NCBI GenBank assembly: GCA_022822265.1
Contig: JAJECA010000042.1
Location: forward strand, 1 to 64,000
Direction: 5' to 3'
DNA from: Acidimicrobiia bacterium
GTDB taxonomy: Bacteria; Actinomycetota; Acidimicrobiia; Acidimicrobiales; Bin134
DNA: 64,000 nt
The notes under the pieces are model-generated. The model was not told the origin of the DNA. It did not search any database and saw nothing but the letters and a program-made list of their open reading frames with translations. Each line of letters begins with the position of its first letter. Positions within the stretch are counted from its first letter, which is position 1. Positions 39,101 through 47,942 of this stretch are shown here, piece by piece. The position numbers and the translations under genes are program-made.

Positions 39101-39822
39101 ACTCCCACCCCCACTGCGGAGCCGATTCCGAATGTGACCCCTGCGGCCACAGCGACAAAGAGTAGGTGGCGCAACGCGCCCCGCAGGATCGACCGGCTGG
39201 TGGCCAGCGCCAGCGCACCGCCCACCATCACTGCCCCGACCGCCCCGAGTATGACCGATGCCACGATGGCGCCGTTGCCGCCGGTAAAGAACCAAGGCAG
39301 CAGCGGCAAGATGGCGCCGAGAGCAAAGGACACGAACGAGGACGTCGCCGCGAATAGCGGGTTGCCCAACTCATTGGGATCGATGCCCATCTCCTCTCGG
39401 GCGTGAACCTCCAGGGCCTTCTCAGGGTCATCCATGATGTTGGAGGCCATCTCCCGAGCCATATCGGGGTCTACTCCACGGGATTCGTAGATCTCGGCCA
39501 ACTCCTCAACCTCGTGCTGTGGGTTGCGAGTGTGCTCTCTTCGCTCCATCTCCAGCTCCCGTTCCAGCAGCTCTCTTTGGGCCTGCATGGACAGGTATTC
39601 TCCGGCACCCATCGAAATTGCCCCGCCTATGAGGCCTGCGATCCCGACCAGCTGTACGAGCCCTTGTCCCGACGCACCCCCGGCAAACCCCAAGATAATC
39701 GCCACGTTGGACACCAGGCCGTCGCTCACCCCGAACACCGCCGCCCGGTACCCGCCCCGAGTCACATTGCGGTGATGCCCCTCACCCAAATGCCCCGAAC
39801 CGCTGGGCTTTCTTGCAAACAC
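39097..39822 (-). CDS. VIT1/CCC1-family iron or manganese transporter
   Basis: 241 residues, GTG 39822. Membrane helix 1 with YRAAVFGVSDGLVSNVAIIL is the VIT family hallmark, followed by GGAISMGAGEYLSMQAQREL, the second hallmark helix. A long acidic cytoplasmic segment (RELEMERREHTRNPQHEVEE, YESRGVDPDMAREMASN) carries the metal-binding Glu/His/Met residues of the VIT membrane-bound domain. Three more membrane helices follow. It probably moves Fe(II) or Mn(II) out of the cytoplasm. Confidence 0.93.
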   Translation of the reverse strand: MFARKPSGSGHLGEGHHRNVTRGGYRAAVFGVSDGLVSNVAIILGFAGGASGQGLVQLVGIAGLIGGAISMGAGEYLSMQAQRELLERELEMERREHTRNPQHEVEELAEIYESRGVDPDMAREMASNIMDDPEKALEVHAREEMGIDPNELGNPLFAATSSFVSFALGAILPLLPWFFTGGNGAIVASVILGAVGAVMVGGALALATSRSILRGALRHLLFVAVAAGVTFGIGSAVGVGV

Positions 39823-39861
39823 AACCTCAACCTACCGTTTGAAGGGGCGCATTGGCGGTGT

Positions 39862-39891
39862 ATGGTAGAAAAATAAATTCAGTTCTACCAT
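39862..39891. promoter_or_regulatory. Palindromic operator of vapBC
   Basis: ATGGTAGAA and TTCTACCAT are perfect 9-base inverted repeats with an AT-rich 12-base spacer, 12 bases upstream of the vapB ATG at 39904. It is the expected target of the VapBC complex. The spacer (AAATAAATTCAG) could contain the -10 region, so binding would block transcription. Confidence 0.75.
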
Positions 39892-39903
39892 GAGAGAATT
39901 TCG

Positions 39904-40161
39904 ATGAGTCTCAATATCAAGAATGAAGAGACGTGCCGACTGGCCAGCGAGTTGGCCAATCTCACCGGCGAAACCATGACCGGCGCCATCACGGTGGCCC
40001 TGCGAGAACGCCTCGAACGCGAACAGCGCAGCCGCAGTGTTGAAGAACGCATGCAAGCGATGGAGGCCATTGCGGAGCGCTGCTCCAAGCTTCTACGTCC
40101 CGGGCCATCAGCAGTGGAACACGGCGACTTCTTGTATGACGAGCATGGGCTTCCCAAGTGA
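39904..40161 (+). CDS. vapB: VapB-type antitoxin (PSK-trans-factor family)
   Basis: 85 residues. MSLNIKNEETCRLASELANL followed by TGETMTGAITVALRERLERE is the signature of this family: an RHH DNA-binding start and a long helix. The tail (HGDFLYDEHGLPK) masks the toxin active site, and DFLYDExGLPK is nearly invariant. Overlaps the toxin start by 4 bases. Confidence 0.93.
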   Translation: MSLNIKNEETCRLASELANLTGETMTGAITVALRERLEREQRSRSVEERMQAMEAIAERCSKLLRPGPSAVEHGDFLYDEHGLPK

Positions 40162-40544
40162 TCGTGGACACATCGGCCGTGCTGGCCATCCTCTTCAAAG
40201 AGCCCGATTACGAGTACTACAAGAGAGCGGTTACGGAAGCCGAGCGCTGCCTCATGTCGGCTGCGAATTTCTTTGAGACCGCCATGGTGCTGGAAGCTCG
40301 TACCGGTATCGCCGGTGGCCATGAACTCGACCTCTTCATCGAAGAGGTTCCAATACAGCTCGTAGCGGTCACGCCTGAGCATGCCCAAGCCGCTCGCCGC
40401 GCCTGGCGGCTGTTCGGGAAGGGCAACCACCCCGCGGCCCTGAACTTCGGCGACTGTTTTTCCTACGCCCTGGCCAAGGAGACTCGGGAACCACTTCTGT
40501 TCAAGGGCAACGATTTCGCACTGACCGATGTCAAGGCTGCGTAG
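40158..40544 (+). CDS. vapC: VapC-type PIN-domain ribonuclease toxin
   Basis: 128 residues, GTG 40158. Full acidic set: MIVDTSAVLAILF (Asp4), SAANFFETAMVLEAR (Glu42), ALNFGDCFSYALA (Asp98) and LLFKGNDFALTDV (Asp116), each in its usual surrounding. FGxGNHPAALNFGDCFSYAL is typical of the PSK/VapC group. It is translated together with vapB and likely cleaves RNA. Confidence 0.93.
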   Translation: MIVDTSAVLAILFKEPDYEYYKRAVTEAERCLMSAANFFETAMVLEARTGIAGGHELDLFIEEVPIQLVAVTPEHAQAARRAWRLFGKGNHPAALNFGDCFSYALAKETREPLLFKGNDFALTDVKAA

Positions 40545-40563
40545 TCCGGCGGGTAACCCACGA

Positions 40564-41745
40564 TCAGGCCGCGCCTCGGGGGGCCAGCACTTCTTGTTCG
40601 TCGCCGTCGGCGTGAACGACCCAATTGTCGCCGCGGCGGACGAGCTCGGCGTCGGGTGCGCTCAGGTCGTCGTCCGCTCGGACCCAGCTCACTGCTTGGC
40701 TCATGGCCACTTCTACTAATCCTGCCCGACCCTCAGATATTGCCTCGGCGGCGGCTCGGCACGCCACCAAACCAGCCACTGGATCGGCGGCGGCATCGCC
40801 GACGAACCAGGGCAGTCCGCCAGACGGGTCCGGCAGCCATAGTCCCCCGCTCACCGCGGCGTCGTCGCCGAATCCGGCGCGGTTGTCGCCGTGGCCGGAG
40901 ATCGACACCCACACCAGTCCGGCGCTTTCGGCCACCTCCAGTGGGTGGATACCCCAGTTGGCCCACACTCGGGGTCGCAAACCGTCGACCACCACGGCCG
41001 ATTCCCGGCACAGATCCTGGAACCGGCGACGTCCGTCATCGGACCCCAGGTCGATGACCGTTTCCTGCTTGCCCTGGTTCAACCGCTCGTAGAACGCCGG
41101 CGAGCCATATCGGGCCCCGTCGGGGCGACCTGGTGCCTCTACCTTGACCACCTCGAACTCGAAGACGCCCAGCAGTGACGCGCACAGCGGCCCGGCCCAC
41201 AGCGAGCTCACATCCAGCACCTGTTTTCGGTCGGGCCCGGCCAGCCCGACGTCGGCAAACCGGCACGGCTCCTCCGGCGGTGGCGGCCTGACCACCTCCC
41301 CCACGGCCAAACCCAGCCATTCGGCCCGCTCCAACAGATCGGCCACCGGCCGTTCTCGCACCCCCGCGGCCACTGCCTCCCATATGTCGTGGTCGGAACC
41401 ATCCAACTCCAGCCAGGCGGGGACCGCTTCGGTGTCGCTGGTGCGGGCCAGCGATACTGCCAACACACCGTCGGCCGCCGCCACCATGTGACATGCGCCC
41501 CCCACTGACACAGAGCCCCTTCGACCACGGCCCACCAGTGCCGCCCGCTCTCCCAGAAAACCGGCGGCACCGCTTCTCAGCGGTTGACCGCACAGCCCCG
41601 CAATGTCGCTAACCACGCCGTCGAGCCGCTCCACCCAGCGCCCAGAGGCCACCGTTGGAGGCCCGTGCTCGGGTCCGCTCAGGCCCATCAAGCCCGACTC
41701 GGCCCAAACCAGCGCCGGATGGCGTCCGCTCAAGGTTGAATCCAT
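40564..41745 (-). CDS. CaiB/BaiF-type CoA-transferase family III protein
   Basis: 393 residues from ATG 41745. The C-terminal 210 residues have the family motifs VLDVSSLWAGPLCASLLGVF, FEVVKVEAPGRPDGARYGSP and AFYERLNQGKQETVIDLGSD, and later LVWVSISGHGDNRAGFG. The usual catalytic Asp site seems altered or lies in GDDAAVSGGLWL, which normally reads DxxxQAxSG. N-terminal 180 residues: a rearranged, less conserved half. It probably moves CoA between carboxylic acids in the cluster to its right. Divergent from the small gene at 41813. Confidence 0.78.
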   Translation of the reverse strand: MDSTLSGRHPALVWAESGLMGLSGPEHGPPTVASGRWVERLDGVVSDIAGLCGQPLRSGAAGFLGERAALVGRGRRGSVSVGGACHMVAAADGVLAVSLARTSDTEAVPAWLELDGSDHDIWEAVAAGVRERPVADLLERAEWLGLAVGEVVRPPPPEEPCRFADVGLAGPDRKQVLDVSSLWAGPLCASLLGVFEFEVVKVEAPGRPDGARYGSPAFYERLNQGKQETVIDLGSDDGRRRFQDLCRESAVVVDGLRPRVWANWGIHPLEVAESAGLVWVSISGHGDNRAGFGDDAAVSGGLWLPDPSGGLPWFVGDAAADPVAGLVACRAAAEAISEGRAGLVEVAMSQAVSWVRADDDLSAPDAELVRRGDNWVVHADGDEQEVLAPRGAA

Positions 41746-41812
41746 CACAACGCAGTTTGTACCTGTTGAGTCTGACGGGAAAAGATTGGAGGACATCTTT
41801 CGGGAGGTAGGG

Positions 41813-42118
41813 ATGGACCTGAAACCGGGTAGCCGCCTCAAGAGCTCGGTATGCGATACCGAGCTCATCGTGGTCAAAGCACCGAGCGGCGACATGGACA
41901 TCACTTGTGGCGGCGCGCCGATGGCCGATCCGGCCGACGCGGAGCGAAATGGCGAGGTTGCCGCCGGTGCTGCCGATGGCACCGCTCTGGGCAAGCGCTA
42001 TGTGAACGAAGACGAGTCCCTCGAGGTTTTGTGCACCAAACCGGGAGACGGCTCTTTGGCGCTGGGAGGCACTGCCCTCGGCCTGAAAGAGGCCAAGCCC
42101 CTCCCCGCCTCCGACTAG
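41813..42118 (+). CDS. Small conserved hypothetical protein linked to acyl-CoA ligase
   Basis: 101 residues; GGGAGGT 4-10 bases upstream of ATG 41813 makes the start clear. MDLKPGSRLKSSVCDTELIV starts a small beta-rich domain, with two Cys in VCDTE and ITCGGAPM, and VLCTKPGDGSLALGG near the end, so it could bind metal. Proteins of this size and sequence accompany acyl-CoA ligase genes in Actinobacteria as I recall, but their role is unknown. Followed 23 bases later by the ligase gene. Confidence 0.7.
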   Translation: MDLKPGSRLKSSVCDTELIVVKAPSGDMDITCGGAPMADPADAERNGEVAAGAADGTALGKRYVNEDESLEVLCTKPGDGSLALGGTALGLKEAKPLPASD

Positions 42119-42141
42119 TCAGGCCGTAGCGACATAGCCCC

Positions 42142-43641
42142 ATGAATCTGATGATGCTGCTGGAGATGGCCTCCAGCGGGTTCGGCGACCGCACCGCGGT
42201 CGGATCCCAAGGGCGGGGTATCACCTACGAGCAGCTCTTCCAGCGTGCCGGAGCCACCGCCGTGCGCTTCCGCGAGGCGGGAATCGACCGGGTCAGCATG
42301 GTGGACGTAAGCAGCGAGGCCCTGCCCATCGCCCTGTTCGGCTCGGCCTGGGCCGGGGTGCCCTTCGTCCCCCTCAACTACCGCCTGACCGTGCCCGAGC
42401 TGCGCCACCTGGCCTCAGAGGTGGCTCCGTCGGTCACGGTGTGCAACGACGACGCGGTGGCCGCCATCGGCGACCTCGACGGCGTGAAGGCCGTTGGGCG
42501 GCCCGACTTCTTGGCCCAGTGGGCCGAGGGAACCGCGCCGGACAGCGATTGGAACGTGGACCCCGAGGAAATCGCCATCCTCCTCTACACCAGCGGCACC
42601 ACCGGCGCCCCCAAGGCCGCGGTGCTGCGCCACCGGCATCTGGTGTCGTACATCATCGGCTCGGTGGAGTTCATGGGGGCGGCCGAGGACGAGGCCACCC
42701 TGGTGTCGGTGCCGCCCTACCACGTGGCCGGCATGGCCGCGATCTTGAGCTCGGTGTACGCCGGGCGCCGCATTGTGCAACTGCCCAATTTCGACCCCGC
42801 CGACTGGGTGAACCTGGTCCGGACCGAAGGGGTCACCCACGCCATGGTGGTGCCCACCATGCTGGCCCGCATCGTGGACCACATGGAGGAAATCGGAGGT
42901 GGGCTCCCCACGCTCCGGGCCCTGTCGTACGGCGGCGGCAAGATGCCCGCTCCGGTCATCGCCCGGGCCCTCGACGTGCTGCCCTGGGCCAACTTCGTGA
43001 ATGCCTACGGCCTCACCGAGACCAGCTCCACCGTGGCGGTGCTCGGCCCCGAGGAACACCGAGAGGCCCATCGCTCCGACGATCCCGCGGTGCGGGCCCG
43101 ATTGGGCTCGGCAGGTCGGCCGCTGCCCGCCATCGAGGTGGACATCCGCGACGAGGAGGGGAACCCGGTTGCCACCGGCACCTCCGGCGAGATCTGGGTG
43201 CGGGGCGAGCAGGTGTCGGGCGAGTATCTGGGGCGGAACTCCCGGGTGACTCCCGACGGCTGGTTCCCCACCAACGACGGAGGCTCGGTGGATGCCGACG
43301 GGTACCTGTTCGTGGAGGGCCGCATCGACGACATCATTGTGCGGGGCGGCGAGAACATCTCCCCCGGCGAGATCGAAGATGTGCTGTTGAGCCACCCGTC
43401 GGTGGCCGACGCCGCCGCCGTCGGCGTGCCCGACGAACAGTGGGGCGAAGCGGTGGCCGCAGTAGTGGTGGCGGCCAAGGGTCAAGTGGTTGATATCGCC
43501 GAATTGCAAGAGTTCGTGAAGTCCCAGATGCGGTCGTCACGCACCCCTGATCGCATCGAGCTGCGCGCTGAGCTGCCCTACAACGAGACCGGCAAACTCC
43601 TGCGCCGGATCCTGCGCGAAGAGCTCGCCGAAAGTCGCTGA
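42142..43641 (+). CDS. Class I adenylate-forming acyl-CoA synthetase/ligase
   Basis: 499 residues. Adenylation motifs: LLYTSGTTGAPKAAVLRHRH (AMP-binding P-loop, about 148-167), NAYGLTETSSTVAV (A5), DGWFPTNDGGSVDADGYLFV (A7) and GRIDDIIVRGGENISPGEIE (A8 hinge). The catalytic Lys of the last motif is in NETGKLLRRILREEL. It activates a carboxylic acid as CoA thioester to feed the beta-oxidation-type enzymes encoded next to it. Probably co-transcribed with 41813 and the crotonase gene. Confidence 0.93.
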   Translation: MNLMMLLEMASSGFGDRTAVGSQGRGITYEQLFQRAGATAVRFREAGIDRVSMVDVSSEALPIALFGSAWAGVPFVPLNYRLTVPELRHLASEVAPSVTVCNDDAVAAIGDLDGVKAVGRPDFLAQWAEGTAPDSDWNVDPEEIAILLYTSGTTGAPKAAVLRHRHLVSYIIGSVEFMGAAEDEATLVSVPPYHVAGMAAILSSVYAGRRIVQLPNFDPADWVNLVRTEGVTHAMVVPTMLARIVDHMEEIGGGLPTLRALSYGGGKMPAPVIARALDVLPWANFVNAYGLTETSSTVAVLGPEEHREAHRSDDPAVRARLGSAGRPLPAIEVDIRDEEGNPVATGTSGEIWVRGEQVSGEYLGRNSRVTPDGWFPTNDGGSVDADGYLFVEGRIDDIIVRGGENISPGEIEDVLLSHPSVADAAAVGVPDEQWGEAVAAVVVAAKGQVVDIAELQEFVKSQMRSSRTPDRIELRAELPYNETGKLLRRILREELAESR

Positions 43642-43674
43642 CTGCCTCCCGCGCTAGTCTGCGGTCACTCAGTA

Positions 43675-44730
43675 ATGGCTGCGCCAATCCAGACCACGGG
43701 CCTGGCTGAGGCCCTCGAACTCCTGTCCCACCCCTATGCCGGGGAGGACTTGGGCCTGGCTGACTGCCCGGTGATGCTCGTTGAGCTCACCGCCGCCGAC
43801 ATCTCGCAATGGCCTGACGACGAGATGGCCGATCTGATCAAGAGCGCCCCAGCAGTGATGGCAGCCTCGGTAGCCGCCGATCACGACCCCGCCGACGCTC
43901 CGAAGCTGGCCGAGCACTGCGCCGCCTTCGACATCGTGCTGGCCGCCGGCGATCTCCTCGTCCCGGCGGCCGTGCCCGCCGACGAGATCGGACTAATTGC
44001 CGCCGCAGCCACGGCATCGCCAGCCGCGGCGGTGGCGCTGGTGCAGCTTCTGCGACTGAGCGAAGGCCGAACCACCGCCGATGGGCTGGTGGCTGAGTCA
44101 CTGGCCTATTCCACCCTCCAGTCTGGCCCCCAGTTCCAGGGTTGGCTGGCCAGCCAGCCCACCCGGCTCGTTCCCAACAATCCTGAGCCCGCAGTGCAGG
44201 CCGAACGCGTCGGATCTACCCTGCGGCTCACATTCAACCGGCCCGAGCGCCACAACGCTTTCAGCGCCGAGATGCGCGACGGACTGGTCGAGCAGCTCCG
44301 GGCCGCATGGGCCGACCCCAGCTTGGACGGCATCGTGCTCGACGGTGCCGGACCCACGTTCTGCTCCGGGGGCGACCTGGCCGAGTTCGGCACCACCCCC
44401 GACCCCGGCACCGCCCACCGGGTCCGCTCGGTGCGCAGCGCCGCATTCTGGATCGACCGGCTGGGGGCCAAGACCCGGGCCATCGTTCACGGCACATGCG
44501 TGGGGGCGGGCGTGGAACTGCCTGCCTATGCCCACGACGTGGCCGCCTACCCCGATACCACCTTCCGCCTGCCCGAGGTGGCCATGGGCCTGGTGCCCGG
44601 GGCGGGCGGCACCGTCAGCATCGCCCGCCGCATCGGCCGCCAGCGCCTCTGCTACTTCGCCCTCACCAACACCGAGATCGACACCGCCACCGCCCTCTCC
44701 TGGGGCCTCATCGACCGCATCGAGGGCTAG
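43675..44730 (+). CDS. Enoyl-CoA hydratase/isomerase (crotonase) with N-terminal extension
   Basis: 351 residues. Residues 175-351 are the crotonase fold: RLTFNRPERHNAFSAEMRDG, oxyanion-hole strands TFCSGGDLAEFG and GTCVGAGVELPAY, and PEVAMGLVPGAGGTVSIARR. The catalytic Glu pair is partly present (GVEL, PEVAMG). The first 170 residues (IQTTGLAEALELLSHPYAGE onward) are another, degenerate crotonase-like region with acidic loops; it may be a pseudo-domain. Hydration or isomerisation of an enoyl-CoA. Tail to tail with the SDR gene, no gap. Confidence 0.85.
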   Translation: MAAPIQTTGLAEALELLSHPYAGEDLGLADCPVMLVELTAADISQWPDDEMADLIKSAPAVMAASVAADHDPADAPKLAEHCAAFDIVLAAGDLLVPAAVPADEIGLIAAAATASPAAAVALVQLLRLSEGRTTADGLVAESLAYSTLQSGPQFQGWLASQPTRLVPNNPEPAVQAERVGSTLRLTFNRPERHNAFSAEMRDGLVEQLRAAWADPSLDGIVLDGAGPTFCSGGDLAEFGTTPDPGTAHRVRSVRSAAFWIDRLGAKTRAIVHGTCVGAGVELPAYAHDVAAYPDTTFRLPEVAMGLVPGAGGTVSIARRIGRQRLCYFALTNTEIDTATALSWGLIDRIEG

Positions 44731-45468
44731 CTAGAACAGGCTGGGGACCCCGAGTTCGGTGCCGCCGGTGACGGGGAGGGTGGTGCCGGTGATGTAGGCG
44801 GCTTTGGGGGAGGCCAGAAACACGATGCCGTGGGCCACGTCTTCGGGCTCGCCCATGCGGCCCAGCGGATAGCGGCGGCCGAAGTCGGCCTTTTCCTCGG
44901 GGGTCATTGATGCGGTGAGGTGCATGGTGTCGATGGGGCCGGGGGCTACCGCGTTTACCCGTACATCGGGGGCGTACTCGGCGGCCAGGTCCCTGGTCAT
45001 GGCGATCACTCCGGCCTTGGCCGAGGCGTAGGCCACGTGGGGAGTGGTGAACCGGATGGCGGCCATGGAGGCCACGTTCACCACGTTGCCGCCGGCCTCG
45101 GCCAGCGCCGGATAGGCCCGGCGGATCAGCAGGAAGAACGACCGCAGGTTGGTGGAGAGCTGGTCGTCCCACTCCTCGGGGGTGATCTCGGAGGTGGGCT
45201 TGAGCACCCAGACCCCGGCATTGTTCACCAGCACGTCGAGTCGGCCGTAGGACTCCAGCGTGTCGTCGATGATCGCATGGGCATCGTGGGTGTCGCCCAC
45301 ATCGCCGCCCAGCCGAAGCGACAGGCCCTCCACCGCCTCCAGAGCCTCAACGTCGCGGTCGGCCCCGACGACGACCGCTCCCGCGTCGGCGAACAGCGCC
45401 GCGGTGCTCCGGCCGATCCCCCGAGCCGCCCCTGTGACGATCACCACCTTGTCGGCAAACTCGGCCAT
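44731..45468 (-). CDS. Short-chain dehydrogenase/reductase
   Basis: 245 residues. KVVIVTGAARGIGRSTAALF, NNAG, VNVASMAAIRF (Ser) and YASAKAGVIAMTRDLAAEYA (Tyr and Lys) are all intact. C-terminus TTLPVTGGTELG. Probably a hydroxyacyl-CoA or related dehydrogenase given the thiolase and acyl-CoA dehydrogenase directly upstream in the same operon (7 bases to the thiolase stop). Confidence 0.9.
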   Translation of the reverse strand: MAEFADKVVIVTGAARGIGRSTAALFADAGAVVVGADRDVEALEAVEGLSLRLGGDVGDTHDAHAIIDDTLESYGRLDVLVNNAGVWVLKPTSEITPEEWDDQLSTNLRSFFLLIRRAYPALAEAGGNVVNVASMAAIRFTTPHVAYASAKAGVIAMTRDLAAEYAPDVRVNAVAPGPIDTMHLTASMTPEEKADFGRRYPLGRMGEPEDVAHGIVFLASPKAAYITGTTLPVTGGTELGVPSLF

Positions 45469-45475
45469 ATCGCTG

Positions 45476-46633
45476 CTACAAGCGCTCGATGATGGTGACG
45501 TTGGCCTGCCCGCCGCCCTCGCACATGGTTTGCAGCCCGTAGCGGCCGCCGGTGCGCTCCAGCTCGTTCAGCAGGGTGGTCATGAGCCGGGCTCCGGTGG
45601 CGCCCAGCGGGTGGCCCAGGGCAATGGCCCCTCCATTGACGTTGACCTTCTCGTGGGGCACGTCGTGCTCTCCCATCCAGGCCAGCACCACTGAGGCGAA
45701 GGCCTCGTTGCACTCGAACAGGTCGATGTCGTCGATGGTCATGCCGGTGCGGGTCAAGGCGTACTCGGTTGCCGGGATGGGGCCGGTGAGCATGTAGATG
45801 GGGTCGGCGCCCCGCACCGACAGGTGGTGGAAGCGGGCCCGGGGCTTCAACCCGTGGTCGGCCACCGCCTGCTCCCCGCAGATCAAGATGGCACAGCCCG
45901 CGTCGGAGATCTGGCTCGACACCGCGGCGGTCAGCCGCCCGCCCTCGATCAGGGTGGACAAGCCGGCCATTTTCTCCAGCGTGGTGCCCCGCCGGATGCC
46001 CTCGTCGAACTCCAAGCCGGCCAGGGGCAGGATCTCATTTTCGAATCGGCCCTCGTCGGTGGCGGTGGCGGCCCGCTCGTGGCTGGCCAGCGCGAACTCC
46101 TCCATCTGCTCCCGGCTGATGTCCCAATGCTCGGCGATCATCTCCGCCCCCCGGAACTGCGAAACCTCCTGGGTGCCGTACCGGTCCACCCAGCCGTCGG
46201 AGCCGGTGAAGGGGTCGGGATCGGTAACCCCCACGTGCTCGGCCACGGTCATGGCCGCGCCAATCGGGATCATGCTCATGTTCTGCACTCCGCCGGCCAC
46301 CACCATGTCGTTCACGCCGGCCATCACCGCCTGGGCCGCGAAATGCACGGCCTGCTGGGCCGACCCGCACTGGCGGTCGATGGTGGTGCCGGGCACGTGC
46401 TCGGGCAGCCCGGCGGCCAGCCAGGCAGTGCGGGCGATGTCGCCGGCTTGGGGGCCGAGGGCGTCCACACAGCCGTACATCACGTCGTCCACCGCGGCCG
46501 GGTCGACACCGGTGCGATCAAGAAGCCCAAGGATGGGATGGGCGCCCAGATCAGCGGGATGGATCTCCGACAGGCTGCCGCCCCGTCGTCCCACCGGGGT
46601 GCGGACCGCGTCGATGATGTATGCCTCAGCCAT
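45476..46633 (-). CDS. Thiolase (acetyl-CoA acyltransferase)
   Basis: 385 residues. Catalytic Cys89 in TTIDRQCGSAQQAVHFAAQA, NVNGGAIALGHPLGATGARL containing the catalytic His, and CEGGGQANVTIIERL with the second Cys. The substrate-loop methionine-rich region (NMSMIPIG) is present. It cleaves 3-ketoacyl-CoA, the last step of a beta-oxidation cycle. Between SDR and acyl-CoA dehydrogenase genes on the same strand. Confidence 0.95.
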   Translation of the reverse strand: MAEAYIIDAVRTPVGRRGGSLSEIHPADLGAHPILGLLDRTGVDPAAVDDVMYGCVDALGPQAGDIARTAWLAAGLPEHVPGTTIDRQCGSAQQAVHFAAQAVMAGVNDMVVAGGVQNMSMIPIGAAMTVAEHVGVTDPDPFTGSDGWVDRYGTQEVSQFRGAEMIAEHWDISREQMEEFALASHERAATATDEGRFENEILPLAGLEFDEGIRRGTTLEKMAGLSTLIEGGRLTAAVSSQISDAGCAILICGEQAVADHGLKPRARFHHLSVRGADPIYMLTGPIPATEYALTRTGMTIDDIDLFECNEAFASVVLAWMGEHDVPHEKVNVNGGAIALGHPLGATGARLMTTLLNELERTGGRYGLQTMCEGGGQANVTIIERL

Positions 46634-46660
46634 GGCTGCTCCTCTTTCCGATACTTGAAA

Positions 46661-47851
46661 TCATCGCGGCTCCCGGGGAAGGCCCAAAACTCGCTCTCCG
46701 ATGATGTTTCGCTGAATCTCGTTCGATCCGGCATAGATGGTGTGGGATCTGCTGTACAGGAACGTGCGCTGCCAGGAGTCCAACGAGTAGTCCTCGCCAT
46801 CGTCGACAGCAACCGCCAGCGCGTCTGCCCCCCGCACGCCCACCATCAGCTCGCCCAGGGACCGATGCCAGTTGGACCACAACAGCTTGCCGATGGACAT
46901 CTCCGGCCCCGGCACCCCGCCGGCATCCACCACGGTGAGCATCCGCAGGTTGTTGTAGCGCATGATCTCCAGTGTGGCGTAGGCCTGGGCCAGCTCCTGG
47001 CGGACCACGAGATCACCGGCGGTGCCGTTGGCCCGGGCCTCGGCCAACAGGGCGTCCAGCTCTTGGCGGAAGTAGGTCTGCTGGCCCAGCGTTGATGCCC
47101 CCCGCTCGAAGGCCAGCGTGCCCATGGCCACCTCCCAGCCCCGGCCCACTTCCCCCACCACCAGATCGGCATCGGTCACCGCGTCGTCGAAGAAGACCTC
47201 GTTGAACTCGGTTCCGCCGGTGATCTGGACGATGGGGCGGATCTCGATCCCCGGCTGGTCCATCGGTACCAGCAGGTAGGAGAGCCCGGCGTGACGGGCA
47301 GAGTCGGGGTCGGTGCGGCACACCACAAAGCACCAGTCGGAATACTGGGCCAGCGATGTCCAGATCTTCTGGCCGTTCACCACCCAGCGATCACCGTCGA
47401 GCACCGCCTTGGTGCCCACATTGGCCAAATCCGACCCGGCATTGGGCTCAGAATAGCCCTGGCACCAGAACTCCTCGCCCGACAGGATCGGCGGCACAAA
47501 TCGCTCCTGCTGCTCGGGCGTGCCGTAGGCCACCAACGTAGGTCCCAACAAGGTGACCCCCATGTTGGGCAGCCGGCCCGGCGCCCGAGCCTCCACGTAG
47601 GTCTGGTGGAACAGCACCTGCTCCGACAAGCTGCATTCCCGGCCCCCCAAATGAGCCGGAAAGTCGATGCCCAGCCAGCCTCCCCCAGCCAGTTCTCGCT
47701 CCCAGGCAATCTGCACCTCCGCGGGAATGTCCTCCTGGCCCATGCCGCCCCGCCCTCGCAGCCCGGCAAATTCCCCCACCAAGTGCTCCTCCAGCCAGGT
47801 CCGCACCTCGTCGCGAAAATCCCGCTCTGCGGGGGTCAGGTCGAAATCCAT
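46661..47851 (-). CDS. Acyl-CoA dehydrogenase
   Basis: 396 residues. MDFDLTPAERDFRDEVRTWL start, GWLGIDFPAHLGGRECSLSE, FCQGYSEPNAGSDLA-type motif (here WCQGYSEPNAGSDLANVGTK), NGQKIWTSLAQYSDWCFVVC, and YAGSNEIQRNIIGERVLGLP at the C-terminus. FAD-dependent desaturation of an acyl-CoA; this type is common in actinobacterial steroid or branched-chain catabolism. It is the first gene of the minus-strand ACAD-thiolase-SDR operon, 27 bases before the thiolase. Confidence 0.95.
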   Translation of the reverse strand: MDFDLTPAERDFRDEVRTWLEEHLVGEFAGLRGRGGMGQEDIPAEVQIAWERELAGGGWLGIDFPAHLGGRECSLSEQVLFHQTYVEARAPGRLPNMGVTLLGPTLVAYGTPEQQERFVPPILSGEEFWCQGYSEPNAGSDLANVGTKAVLDGDRWVVNGQKIWTSLAQYSDWCFVVCRTDPDSARHAGLSYLLVPMDQPGIEIRPIVQITGGTEFNEVFFDDAVTDADLVVGEVGRGWEVAMGTLAFERGASTLGQQTYFRQELDALLAEARANGTAGDLVVRQELAQAYATLEIMRYNNLRMLTVVDAGGVPGPEMSIGKLLWSNWHRSLGELMVGVRGADALAVAVDDGEDYSLDSWQRTFLYSRSHTIYAGSNEIQRNIIGERVLGLPREPR

Positions 47852-47871
47852 CTGCCGGAAATCTACTGGCG

Positions 47872-47942
47872 GATGGGATCACTCCCCCAAGGCACAGGGG
47901 GAATGCAGATGGGATCACTCCCCAAAGCACAGAGGGGAGTCA
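47872..47942. repeat. Two tandem 35-36 bp units, each forming a hairpin
   Basis: Units 47872-47907 and 47908-47942 share GATGGGATCACTCCCC and have matching inverted arms (ACTCCCCC/GGGGGAAT and ACTCCCC/GGGGAGT). They fill the gap between the molybdenum oxidoreductase stop and the acyl-CoA dehydrogenase start, both on the minus strand. No T-run follows; a weak terminator or mRNA-stabilising element is possible. Confidence 0.6.
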
